Positions 32,001 to 37,277 of a DNA stretch of 64,000 nucleotides are shown one piece after another; positions within the stretch are counted from its first letter, which is position 1; each line of letters starts with the position of its first letter. Made by a program: the position numbers and the translations under genes. The stretch comes from Pseudomonas sp. J452 (GTDB taxonomy: Bacteria; Pseudomonadota; Gammaproteobacteria; Pseudomonadales; Pseudomonadaceae): the NCBI RefSeq assembly GCF_024666525.1, contig NZ_CP088294.1:2728001-2792000 (forward strand), written 5' to 3'. A model generated the notes under the pieces. The model was not told where the DNA came from. It ran no database searches and was given only the letters and a program-made list of their open reading frames with translations.

Positions 32001-32763
32001 GACCAGTGTTGAAAGCATTACCACCTCGTCCGCACTGAACTTCAATGCGGCCTTCGGTGATACGGGTGGATCGAGTTCGACCACCAACTTCAATAACCAG
32101 ACCGACAGCGATGTGGTGAAAGTCTCCGATATCGGCCTGATCACCTCGGAGAACACCACACTGGATGCCGAACTGGACTTCCAGGTGGCGGTGCAGGACG
32201 CCGACAACGATGCCACGTCCAGTGTGAACCTGCATGTGACCATCGAAGCCGGAACCACCTTCACCGGGTCGGCACTGGCGGATGCCATTCAGGGCAGCAC
32301 GGGCAACGACACCTTGTCCGGTCTGGCGGGCGACGATGTGCTGATTGGTGGGCTGGGTAATGACACGCTGATCGGCGGTGCCGACAACGATACCTACCTA
32401 TGGAAGGCTGGTACGACCGGGACAGATACGGTCCAGGGCTTTGTCCATAACTTCAATGGCAATGTTAATGGTGATCGTTTGGACCTCTCCGATCTGCTCA
32501 GTGGGGAGAACCAGATCGGCAATGGAGGGCTCGGCAACCTGCTGAACTTCATCGACATCAGTACGGCCAACCTCGGAGGCGGCGCGGCGCTGGATACGGT
32601 GATCAAGGTCAGCGCTACTTCGGCGGCCGATCCGGCTACCTCGACCGAGCAGACTGTCGTGCTGCAGGACGTCAACCTCTACACCAGTTACGCCACTGGC
32701 AGTGAGGGCAGCGTGATCCTGGGCATGCTTGGCGATGGCACCCTCAAGGTCGATGTGGCCTAG
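20059..32763 (+). CDS. lapA: LapA-type giant RTX adhesin
   Basis: Cell-surface adhesin of 4234 residues exported by LapBCE. Residues 1-118 form the Lap retention module (MATLIGVVSQVVGEVYAV), ending in a TAAG site (T119-G122) where LapG should cut, then a Gly/Ala-rich linker. From about 338 to 2045 there are ten tandem ~170-residue repeats of T1SS-143 type (VxEDAL...FGADGPG...TATDGDGDP...VEDDVP). Two von Willebrand A domains follow at about 2060 and 3207, each with a MIDAS DFSGS motif, separated by three LNTQDAETIG repeats. The C-terminus has four RTX nonapeptides (about 4085-4115) and a type I secretion tail. ATG 20059 follows GGAGGAAGG. A different gene order from P. fluorescens, but the same parts. 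Confidence 0.95.
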   Translation: MATLIGVVSQVVGEVYAVAGDGTRRPLVEGDRVYAGEQLVTGASGAIAITMTNGQELTVGRDSSLTLNEQMLAGAEGTPPASPEDAAPAAPSDSELTDVEQLQAAIEAGVDPTLEGEATAAGPGAGGGGAGGAGGIGGGHSFVLLGETGGALDPVIGFPTEGLSSGPEFPDAEPIVTPDPEAPVVIPDFTPDIDIEYEDESGTLVAGPAIVDEEGLADGTNPGSNAEQASGTIIIDSPDGISVLEIQDVNGNWIDVTDGGVVQGQYGTLTVDAAGNWTYTLSDNTFDHSNPNATGAADQVGESFPVRMFDLDGDVSPTVSIDVLVNDDGPILLEGEGALVSAVVDEDETSDGISDGDGVTNSVSGGAGTLTALVNFGADGVGSFGLSGSPAAIASLEAQGLTSGGVALTYSVVGNVLTASAGGETIFTLQVGGNGSYSFTLVGQLDHPTPDGNDDELLDSGIDFSGVLAATDGDGDSVGTFNQGSFVINVEDDVPQLVELREVGVIAQVQEDALTTAGGAPYEGNDEGGQVTTVSGGPGTLSALVDFGADGPGGFGLSADVSSLDAQSLSSGGIALSYSVVGNVLTASAGGETIFTLTVNPDGSFSFVLSGPLDHPDQDGNDSEDLPGLGIDFSAVLTAVDGDGDPLPGGFPPGSFAIDVEDDVPELAGNPEQEEGGLLSVSGQVHEDALSLGDGAPYEGNNDSLGQTTTASAPDGTLSALVNFGADGPGSFGLSTDVSSLDTQGLSSGGIALTYNVVGNVLTASAGGETIFTLTVTAGGGYEFVLSGPLDHPNADGDDSENINGLGVDFSGILTATDGDGDPLGAGFPRGSFTVNIEDDVPRPVVDGEAGVHAAVQEDALTLGDGAPHEGNDEGGQSTTITAPDGTLSGLVEFGADGPGSFGLSTDVSSLDTQNLSSGGVPLTYDVVGNVLTASAGGETIFTLTVTAGGGYEFVLEGPLDHPMMDGNDSETLVGLGIDFSHMITVTDGDGDPMLVALPEDSFTIDVEDDVPELDSVEGKQPTVNAVVHEDALAVGDGAPYEGNDEGGQTTSITAPDGTLSAMVEFGADGPGSFGLSTDVSSLNTQNLSSGGVPLTYNVVGNVLTASAGGETIFTLTVTAGGGYEFVLEGPIDHPMTDGNDSETLAGLGIDFSALLTATDGDGDPLVNGFPQGSFTVDVEDDVPELAGSEREHPTVNSAVQEDALSLGDGAPHEGNDEGGQSTSITAPDGTLSAMVEFGADGPGSFGLSTDVSSLVTQDLSSGGVPLTYNVVGNVLTASAGGETIFTLTVTAGGGYEFVLEGPIDHPVMDGNDSESLPGLGIDFSAVLTVTDGDGDPLVGGFPSGSFTIDIEDDVPRDAVGEGSTINGLVHEDVLSTGSGAPYQGNPEGLGQTTTISGGTGALHALVSFGADGPGTFNLSSDVSSLDLQALTSEGTPLSYSVVGDVLTATANGNTIFTLTVSDDGSYEFVLGGPIDHPVADGTLDGEQLAGLGIDFSALLIATDGDGDPLAAGFPAGSFTVNVQDDVPLPTQDDQADINLVVQEDALTLGGGAPYEGNEEGVGQSTTVSGGPGALFALIDFGADGPGTVGLSSDVSSLTLQALTSEGTALSYSVVGGVLTATANGNTIFTLTIGGDGSYEFVLSGPLDHPVADSALDGETLAGLGIDFSKMITATDGDDDPMVIALPNGSFAIDVEDDVPEARDIGQRPWVSNQVDEDELPAGIGDGDGVNTVANGGAGALYAAINFGADGPGTIGLSNSPAGIAAMEAQGLTSGGVALSFAVVGNLLTATAGAEPIFTLQVNPDGSYTFTLLGPLDHPVADGTPAGDNEQLGSPIDFSALITATDGDNDPLSGLNPGSFVIQVEDDIPVAMPLQYDQTQQPIPLVSGQVDEDELPGGIADGDATGTSTSAPDGTLDALVNFGADGAGDFGLSDDPLDIATLEAQGLTSDGTPLTFSVVGNVLTAMAGVDPVFTLTVTAGGGYSFELLGPLDHPLPGSTDDGQLLGLPIDFSGVLTATDGDGDPVDGFVPGSFVINVEDDVPEAQDDYAVVESGQPLDVNAVFVLDFSGSIDNTELNQMLEAVRAAAQALFNGASDVNVQIVAFSGTALSYPVISDFASFSALIDSINPDDGGTRPFNGNTDFTAAIEETMSDYTPIPGWSNQVFFISDGNPNEQLGTGGNSLEDDTASDWLDFINDNDLNVTTIGVGGGIDEDRLQDVDLDGSGAPILVGDFDDLIDALLDAVLGGLVDGNVLEGNDEAPNTSDDDAFGADGPGQILSIEINGTTYTWDGTADGDEQLTDIATAEGGKLSFNFATGAWSYQAAGDIDGDKTETFEYVIVDNDGDPSTATLTIHVEDTGPVEGYVDEDNLPDGIDDLDSVTDVATGTVADLVVGPDAGSHFTLSTDASGVTPATSGGVALVYTVLGDTLTATAGPAGPVVFTLQVADDGSYTFNLEQSLDHPLDGSDDNQLLTLDFTSILQANDGSDPLTLSGDFLIHVEDDVPLIDVGRSGQDADDLNTQDAETIGAGVSDTATSDFSGAFTATPNHGADGPGAVTWSYSMALLVAEGTLSGLSSDGNAIRLYQDGSGQIVGSTAGSEGAITLGNTIFTLSVDSATGLVTLTQRQEIDHDLPGDTSNYDAQEAVLNAGLVGLKGTATITDYDQDTDSDSLTLDLGGKVLFDDDGPSISLGFGQNTEVLNTQDAETIGGASDSDSDSFSSAFSVTSSSYGADGPGTVSASYALVLLAAEGSSSGLSSDGATIYLYETGGVIYGSTSATEGGVDPSNTIFSLSVNGSGQVTLTQFEEVDHSLPGVGSNYEAQEALLGAGLVGLKGTVVITDDDGDSATDNKTLDLGGRVAFDDHGPSISVVFGTAPNPSLNTQDAQTIGGASDTDSGSFSGAFVVTPNHGADGPGTVTQTYSLNLLAGGNGPLASGMNSAAGPIYLYKIGGEIVGSSSASLVGVAVGNTVFSLAVDAGTGQVTLTQFQEISHDLPGANSNYSNQEEVLLAGKIGLTLTATITDGDGDFASADKTLDLGGKIAFDDDGPSVGSNLMVQLDDDALTNGIPGGPGGTDDANGLNTGGALVHNFGADGAGTVQWLTTGAPLGFTYEAGPAGSLLVKQGTTTVLTVTLNSATGAYNVTQNAPIQHADADLENNQAFTLNYQVTDKDGDKADGTLSINVDDDTPVAQDDHAVAQDSNTEDINLVFVLDFSGSISNTELNQMLDAVRTAGQALFSSATGDVKIQLVVFSESALSYGPFTTAASFTTQVNALNPSEVGGVRPNTIGNGTDFTDAIEKAMDDYDPLPGWSNQVVFVSDGNPNQQTGPGGTSLLAGTATDWNTFLNNPANPVNVTTIGIGDGIIDARLEDVDLDANPNKDPLRVDDFDELVDTLLDAVLGAVVNGNVLLGDNNAVGGGDDDAFGADGPGRILSIEVDGTTYTWDGIADGDHLLTNVATDLGGTFSFNFTTGAWTYRAPSNVIGDQAESFEYVIVDKDGDPSTATLSIHVEDTAPVIGKVDEDELPGGITDNDGQTTTVSGSLVELLVGTNSGQFSLDNTPTGMPVLTSDGVAVTYGFSGNTLTAMAGATSIFTLVVQSNGAYTFTLLGPLDHPGANGDDNEILTLNLTGAIQASDGVNPLPLAGSLLIQVEDDVPAILATSNLVYANSSNPAGGTGIFDYSTGADTRGTGPFSAADSDFKTISLSGTVGGTAISSQSVTWLSESATTATFEVEFRYAPNPATPGTTVEATGTLVFDKVNGTYTVSLSEPVEGFSVLKTSASLSITGYESGGNVLDNTQPAVSVAQLDNDFYVQFRSAAEPGAGTGGNNLQTGGVDTSIYVNGEQFTQAASWVSVSNTANGVGGDTIGKGEVLDLTFHTTNPTGTVVANPDGRAEGVYLKFDGINSEDLVVVLKLIGDGGVKTTRALVISNSDIATSGSSAATLAALLAYGITLDNNDGAIVIERNDYNGVGENWQIYGAQILTSVESITTSSALNFNAAFGDTGGSSSTTNFNNQTDSDVVKVSDIGLITSENTTLDAELDFQVAVQDADNDATSSVNLHVTIEAGTTFTGSALADAIQGSTGNDTLSGLAGDDVLIGGLGNDTLIGGADNDTYLWKAGTTGTDTVQGFVHNFNGNVNGDRLDLSDLLSGENQIGNGGLGNLLNFIDISTANLGGGAALDTVIKVSATSAADPATSTEQTVVLQDVNLYTSYATGSEGSVILGMLGDGTLKVDVA
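21070..26200 (+). repeat. Tandem ~515-bp repeats in lapA
   Basis: Ten direct units of about 500-525 bp begin near 21070, 21565, 22090, 22612, 23128, 23640, 24152, 24665, 25180 and 25705. Units three to six are the most alike at DNA level, sharing stretches such as the FGADGPGSFGLSTDVSSL-coding block. They are the coding DNA of the T1SS-143-like domains. Confidence 0.88.
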
Positions 32764-32856
32764 CAGTTAGGCCTTATCCGAGCCTACCGTGGAGGCGGTA
32801 GGCTCGGGGGCTGTATGGCACAGTCGACACCGCTCGAACTGCACTTATATGATCAA

Positions 32857-32887
32857 GCCCGCTACCCTTCCCGGTAGCGGGCTTTTT
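32857..32887 (+). terminator. lapA terminator
   Basis: GCCCGCTACC pairs with GGTAGCGGGC and is followed by TTTTT. A second hairpin (GAGCCTACC/GGTAGGCTC, near 32780-32805) lies between it and the lapA stop. Confidence 0.9.
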
Positions 32888-32906
32888 CATGCCTGGAGGA
32901 TGTCGC

Positions 32907-33248
32907 ATGGTGTATGTGCTGAGGGACGAGGACGGTCGGCTGCTGCGGGTTGAGCATGAGCCTTTCGAGGGGATGACGGAAACCCTGGCGGTTGAAAGCC
33001 CGGAACTGGAGAACTGGCTGACAGCCAGGGAAGAAGTGAAGTCGCGCCTGACCAGCCTGAAAGAGTCAGACCTTGAACTGGTACGGGTACTGGAAGACGT
33101 GGTCAGCGTGCTGGTACAGAAGGGCGTGATTCGCTACACCGACCTGCCCGAGCCGGCGCGGCGCAAACTCGATCAGCGGGCGGTGACCCGTGCCGAGATC
33201 GAAGGTTTGAGTGGTCTGCTGGGTGACGACGAGCATCAGTTGATCTGA
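32907..33248 (+). CDS. Conserved hypothetical protein, 113 aa
   Basis: A small acidic soluble protein with the start MVYVLRDEDGRLLRVEHEPFE, a central Leu/Val-rich helical segment (LELVRVLEDVVSVLVQKGVI) and the C-terminal LSGLLGDDEHQLI. It has no signal peptide or membrane helix. Similar short proteins occur across Pseudomonas and are, from memory, sometimes labelled tryptophan synthase beta-like; nothing in this sequence supports an enzyme role. ATG 32907 follows GGAGGATG. It sits between lapA and lapD but is separated from lapA by a terminator, so a Lap function cannot be assumed. Confidence 0.75.
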   Translation: MVYVLRDEDGRLLRVEHEPFEGMTETLAVESPELENWLTAREEVKSRLTSLKESDLELVRVLEDVVSVLVQKGVIRYTDLPEPARRKLDQRAVTRAEIEGLSGLLGDDEHQLI

Positions 33249-33389
33249 GAGATTGTGCCAAGCGTTGCGGTTGACCAGCTTTGGCCCTGGCGCTGCCCGA
33301 GCTTACAGGGCTGCCAGCGACTCGGTGCCACTCACTCCCATTTCTGGGAGTGGGGCAATATCCGCAAATACGCTCGTGAACTGATCTTT

Positions 33390-33410
33390 CCCGGATTGCA
33401 TCCGGGCTAC
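33390..33410. repeat. Single REP-like unit
   Basis: One copy of the CCCGGATTGCATCCGGGCTA-type palindrome lies between the convergent 113-aa gene and lapD, ending four bases before the lapD stop codon. Confidence 0.75.
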
Positions 33411-33413
33411 TTG

Positions 33414-35360
33414 TCAGCCCTGCCAGGGTGCTGGTGCACCAATCAGGCGACCCATGGCGCCGTGGATACCCAGTTCGTTCAGCACCGCTAGTTCACCTTC
33501 GGTCTCCACCATCTCGGCAATCAACGGCAGGTCAATGCTGTTGGTGGCGCGGAAGATGGCTTCGATGAACATGCGCTTGTCGCTTTCCTGGTCGATGGCG
33601 CGGATGTAGGTGCCATCGATCTTCAGGTAGGCCAGGCCCAGGTGGGTCAGGTTGCCGATCAGGCTGAAACGTCCACCGAAGTGCTGCAGGCCCAGGTGGA
33701 AACCGGCTTCACGCACGGCCTGGCTGAGTTTTTCCAGTTCTGCCGATGGCGGCAGGTAGCGCTCGTCCAGCTCCAGGGTCATCAGCGGACCCTGTTCCGG
33801 GTGCTCCCGGAGAATGGCAAGCATCTTCGCCAGGCTGGCCGGCTCACGCAGGGTTGCCGCAGACAGGCTGAGTGCCAGTGGTTGGGGGTTCTGCGTGAGG
33901 TGCGCCAGGCTGTGTTCGAGCATGGCCAGGTCGAAGCGCGCGGCCCAGCCGAGGCGCTCGATCCAGGGCAGGAAGCGGCCCGCGGCGATGGCTTCGCCCT
34001 GTGGGTCGATCAGGCGGGCGAGTACCTTCTGGTGCAGCGGCTGGCTGCGATCGGCGCACTGGGTGACCGGCTGGAAGTAGAGTTGCAGCTTGCTTTGTTT
34101 GAGCGCGTCGTCGATCCAGGCACGCCAGTCGTGCAGGCCTTGGCCGGGCATCGCGTTGAAGTCGTCCAGGCGTTCCCAGGGCTTGCCGGCATTGCTTTGT
34201 GCCTGGGCCAGGGCCTGGTCGGCGCGGCCGATCACGCTGCCCGGCTCCTCGCCGGGTTTGAATGCGGCAATGCCCAGGTGGGCGACTGGAGTGCAGTCGC
34301 TGGCACCGGTCTGGCGCAGGCTTTCCAGGCCTTCGACCAACTCCTGGGCCAGGCGGTCGGCATCTTCGCCAGCCAGGCCAGGGGCGAGCAGGGTAAATTC
34401 GCCGCCACGGCTACGTGAAGCCAGCCAATCCGGGGTGCCCTGCTCATCCAGCAGGCGTTTGAGCAGGTCGCCAATCGCGCTGATCAGGGCGTCGGTTTTC
34501 TGGCCGCCCATGCGCTGGTTGAGCCCGCCGAGGTCGTTGACGCGCAGGAACATCAGATAGCCTTCAGCGTTCTGTTCGGTAACGGCCAGTTGGTCGGCCA
34601 GGCGGATATCGAACAGGCGGCGATTGGCCAGGCCGGTAAGGCTGTCCTGATAGGCTTCTTCGCGCAGTTTCTCGCTGCGTGCGGCTTCTTCGGCGAACAG
34701 GTTTTTCAGCTTTTCGACCATCTGGTTCATGGCCATGACCACGCGCTTCAGCTCGGGGGTGCGTGGCACCTTGGGCAAGGAGAGAAACTCGCGACGGCTG
34801 ATGGCCTGGGCCTGCTGCACCATGTTGTCGAGAGGGCGCAACTGGGTGCGCAGCAGCCAGCCACCGAGGATGGCGCTGACCACGCCGCACAACAGCAGCC
34901 AGAGCAGGCTGCCGATGGCGCTGTCCCACAGCTTGGCCAGGGCGAATTGCGGGTGGCTGAGCACCTCGACCCGCGCGGCCTGTTCCCAGCCCCGCATGAT
35001 CAGGGCATCACCACCCTGGGGCTCCAGGTCGACCATGTCGACGAACCAGGCCGGGACATTATCCGAGGTGATGGTGGTGCGCCGCTCGACTATCACTTCC
35101 TCGCTGGGAATGCGCACCACGCGGATGGTGGCGAAGTAGCCGCTGTCGAAGATCGAGCTGACCATCAGTTCGATCATCGCCGGGTCATCGACGTGCGGGG
35201 TCATGGACAGGCCGAGCGCCGTGGCGGCGTCCTGGGCATGGGAGCGCAGTTGGCTGAGCAGTTGCTCGCGCGAGCTCTCCACCCCGGCGATGAAGCTGCC
35301 GGTGAAGGCCACTACCAGGAATAGGCAGATGGCGAGAAAAAGTTGTTTTAACAAGGACAT
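33414..35360 (-). CDS. lapD: LapD, c-di-GMP receptor controlling LapG
   Basis: Inner-membrane signalling protein of 648 residues. The N-terminal helix (LFLAICLFLVVAFTGSFIAG) is followed by a periplasmic LapD/MoxY domain (about 25-150), a second membrane helix (SLLWLLLCGVVSAILGGWLL), a HAMP domain, a GGDEF domain and an EAL domain. The GGDEF motif is RGGEF (about residue 315) and the EAL motif is KVL (about 443), so both enzymes should be dead and the EAL domain a c-di-GMP sensor. Known LapD binds c-di-GMP and sequesters LapG. ATG 35360 follows GGAGA; only 9 bp separate it from lapG. Confidence 0.95.
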   Translation of the reverse strand: MSLLKQLFLAICLFLVVAFTGSFIAGVESSREQLLSQLRSHAQDAATALGLSMTPHVDDPAMIELMVSSIFDSGYFATIRVVRIPSEEVIVERRTTITSDNVPAWFVDMVDLEPQGGDALIMRGWEQAARVEVLSHPQFALAKLWDSAIGSLLWLLLCGVVSAILGGWLLRTQLRPLDNMVQQAQAISRREFLSLPKVPRTPELKRVVMAMNQMVEKLKNLFAEEAARSEKLREEAYQDSLTGLANRRLFDIRLADQLAVTEQNAEGYLMFLRVNDLGGLNQRMGGQKTDALISAIGDLLKRLLDEQGTPDWLASRSRGGEFTLLAPGLAGEDADRLAQELVEGLESLRQTGASDCTPVAHLGIAAFKPGEEPGSVIGRADQALAQAQSNAGKPWERLDDFNAMPGQGLHDWRAWIDDALKQSKLQLYFQPVTQCADRSQPLHQKVLARLIDPQGEAIAAGRFLPWIERLGWAARFDLAMLEHSLAHLTQNPQPLALSLSAATLREPASLAKMLAILREHPEQGPLMTLELDERYLPPSAELEKLSQAVREAGFHLGLQHFGGRFSLIGNLTHLGLAYLKIDGTYIRAIDQESDKRMFIEAIFRATNSIDLPLIAEMVETEGELAVLNELGIHGAMGRLIGAPAPWQG

Positions 35361-35369
35361 AGAGTTCTC

Positions 35370-36068
35370 CTAACCCTCACCAACGGCGAAACCTTCGGCG
35401 CGCATTTTCTTCAATAGATCCTGCCAGCGCGAGAGCTTCTTGCTATCGCTTTTCTTGCTGTTGGAGCCCGGTAGATACAGCCCTTCGGCGTTGAAGGCAT
35501 AGACCGGCAAGAGGTCTTTGCGCTGGGACGCCGGGCGGATTTCGCTGATCAGGTTGTCCAGCACCAGGGGCACTGCCGAGGGGCTTGAGTAATACGTGAG
35601 GACCATGTGTGCCTGGTTGTACTTCAGGGCCTTGACGTAGGTGATGCGCATCTTCTCGCTGGGGATGCCGAGGCGGCGCAGGGTGAAGTATTTGGCGATG
35701 GAGTAGTCCTCGCAGTCGCCGGCGCCTTTCACCAGCGCTTCCACCGGGGTGGCCCAGTAGTCTTCCTGGCGCCAGTTGCGGATGTCATCGGAGAAACGGA
35801 ACTGGCGGTTGAAGAAGCGATTGACCGTGGCGAGCTTCTCGCTTTCAGAGAGGTTGGCGCTGGCCTGGATCAACTCGTCCCAGGCCTCGATACGGCCCTT
35901 GGCCACGCCCAGCTTGCCGTAGCGCTGCTCGGCGTTCTGGATGACCACGCCGAAGTCCCAGTTGGCCTTGGCGGCTACGCCGAGCAGCAAGCCCAGCAAC
36001 AGGCCGAGCGCAAGCCAGGCCGCCGGCCGGCGCTGCGCTCGTCCTTGAATGCTCGACCGAGAATGCAT
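35370..36068 (-). CDS. lapG: LapG, periplasmic adhesin-cleaving cysteine protease
   Basis: Transglutaminase-like (BTLCP) protease of 232 residues that cuts the N-terminal anchor of LapA-type adhesins after TA in a TAAG-like site. A membrane or signal segment (AAWLALGLLLGLLLGVAA) leads to the periplasmic domain. The catalytic triad is C119 (GAGDCEDYS), H154 (NQAHMVL) and D171 (LVLDNL); the acidic residues beside C119 match the calcium site. The start at 36068 has only a weak AGAGA upstream, so it is less certain than the rest. It is cotranscribed with lapD. Confidence 0.94.
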   Translation of the reverse strand: MHSRSSIQGRAQRRPAAWLALGLLLGLLLGVAAKANWDFGVVIQNAEQRYGKLGVAKGRIEAWDELIQASANLSESEKLATVNRFFNRQFRFSDDIRNWRQEDYWATPVEALVKGAGDCEDYSIAKYFTLRRLGIPSEKMRITYVKALKYNQAHMVLTYYSSPSAVPLVLDNLISEIRPASQRKDLLPVYAFNAEGLYLPGSNSKKSDSKKLSRWQDLLKKMRAEGFAVGEG

Positions 36069-36148
36069 GGCTTGTCTCTGCGCTGAAAGTGCCAAAAGTT
36101 TAGGCGCTACGTCACACTTTTGCCGCTTTTGTTTGTCGGCCAGCGGGT

Positions 36149-36550
36149 TCAACGAACTGGCAGGGTCTTCTGCTTGAGGATGTAGAGGCTGACCAGCACC
36201 GCGCTGGTGAGCATGAAGGCGCGGGCCCAGGGTAGCGGCACCAGGTAGCAGGACAGGCCGATGCTCAGCCACATCAGACCGATGGCGTAGACCTTGCCCT
36301 TGAGCGGAATGCCATTGCCTTCCAGGTAGTCACGAATCCACGGCCCGAGGTGGCGGTGATTGACCAGCCACTGGTAGAAACGCCGTGAACTGCGCACGAA
36401 ACAGGCGGCAGCCAGGAGCAGGAACGGGGTAGTCGGCAGGACGGGGACGAAAATGCCGACCACCCCCAACACCACGCTCAGCCAGCCGACCGCCAGCAGT
36501 ACATAACGTACGCTGCGGTGGCGGCTTTGCGGGATGTCGCTGTGCGCCAT
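36149..36550 (-). CDS. DUF454 (YbaN) family membrane protein
   Basis: Small inner-membrane protein of 133 residues with three to four hydrophobic segments (VLLAVGWLSVVLGVVGIFVPVLP, TPFLLLAAACFV, AIGLMWLSIGLSCYLVPLPW, FMLTSAVLVSLYIL). The VLPTTPFLLLAAACF and RSSRRFYQWLVNHRHLGPWI stretches are diagnostic of the YbaN/DUF454 family. Its function is not established. It follows the UPF0149 gene by 9 bp, suggesting cotranscription. Confidence 0.88.
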   Translation of the reverse strand: MAHSDIPQSRHRSVRYVLLAVGWLSVVLGVVGIFVPVLPTTPFLLLAAACFVRSSRRFYQWLVNHRHLGPWIRDYLEGNGIPLKGKVYAIGLMWLSIGLSCYLVPLPWARAFMLTSAVLVSLYILKQKTLPVR

Positions 36551-36559
36551 CGGCGCGGC

Positions 36560-37147
36560 TTAGTGGTGGCGGGGCTTGAGCAGGGCTGGCTTCTCTTCCG
36601 GCGCATGGCAGAGCAGGAACAGGGCGGTGAGCAGTTCAGGGATCTGGTCGACCATGCTGTCCACCAGGTCGCGGTCACGGGCGATCTCGGCGAACTCGGG
36701 TTGTTCGTCGAACAGGCCGGAGGCCACCATGATCGGCAGCAGCAGTTCGCTGACTTCGTCTTCGGCGTCTTCGAACCACACCGACTCACGCAGGAACACG
36801 CCTTCCATGAAGCCGATGCACCAGCCGCGCAGGTCGGAATCGTCCGGATCTTCACCAAGGTCGACGTCGCAGGGGAATTCCGGGTCGTCGTCACTGGCCA
36901 GCTGACGGCCGATGTGGGCCTTGAGCTGTTGCAGGGTGGCTTCGATGTCCACGCGCTCGGCGTCGCTGCGGTAGTGCGGCGGTTCGGCGAACAGGGCGTC
37001 GATCCATTCGCGCTCCGGCACCTGATCGGGGCAGATCGACAGGGCAGTCAGGTAGCCGTGGGCGGCCACGTAGTCCAAGGCCTCCTCATGCAGTTCATCG
37101 GCATCGAGGAAGGCTTGCAGGCGGGACAATTGCTCGGCGAAGGACAT
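36560..37147 (-). CDS. YecA/YgfB (UPF0149) family protein
   Basis: Acidic soluble protein of 195 residues. The family pattern is visible as DADELHEEALDYVAAHGYLTAL near the start, then LRGWCIGFMEGVF in the middle and EVSELLLPIMVASGLF. Unlike longer YecA proteins it lacks a C-terminal SEC-C zinc motif and ends KPRHH. Members are widespread in gammaproteobacteria and their function is unclear. It probably leads a two-gene unit with the DUF454 gene. Confidence 0.88.
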   Translation of the reverse strand: MSFAEQLSRLQAFLDADELHEEALDYVAAHGYLTALSICPDQVPEREWIDALFAEPPHYRSDAERVDIEATLQQLKAHIGRQLASDDDPEFPCDVDLGEDPDDSDLRGWCIGFMEGVFLRESVWFEDAEDEVSELLLPIMVASGLFDEQPEFAEIARDRDLVDSMVDQIPELLTALFLLCHAPEEKPALLKPRHH

Positions 37148-37277
37148 CGTGGCACTACCTTGAGGGAGTAATCACCGGGATTCTAGCCGCCTGGGCCGGC
37201 AAAAGCACGGCCGACGGGCGAGGGCGCCGCGGCTTGCTGGCTCGCGTATACTGCGCGCCCGCTTCTTCAGTCTTCGG

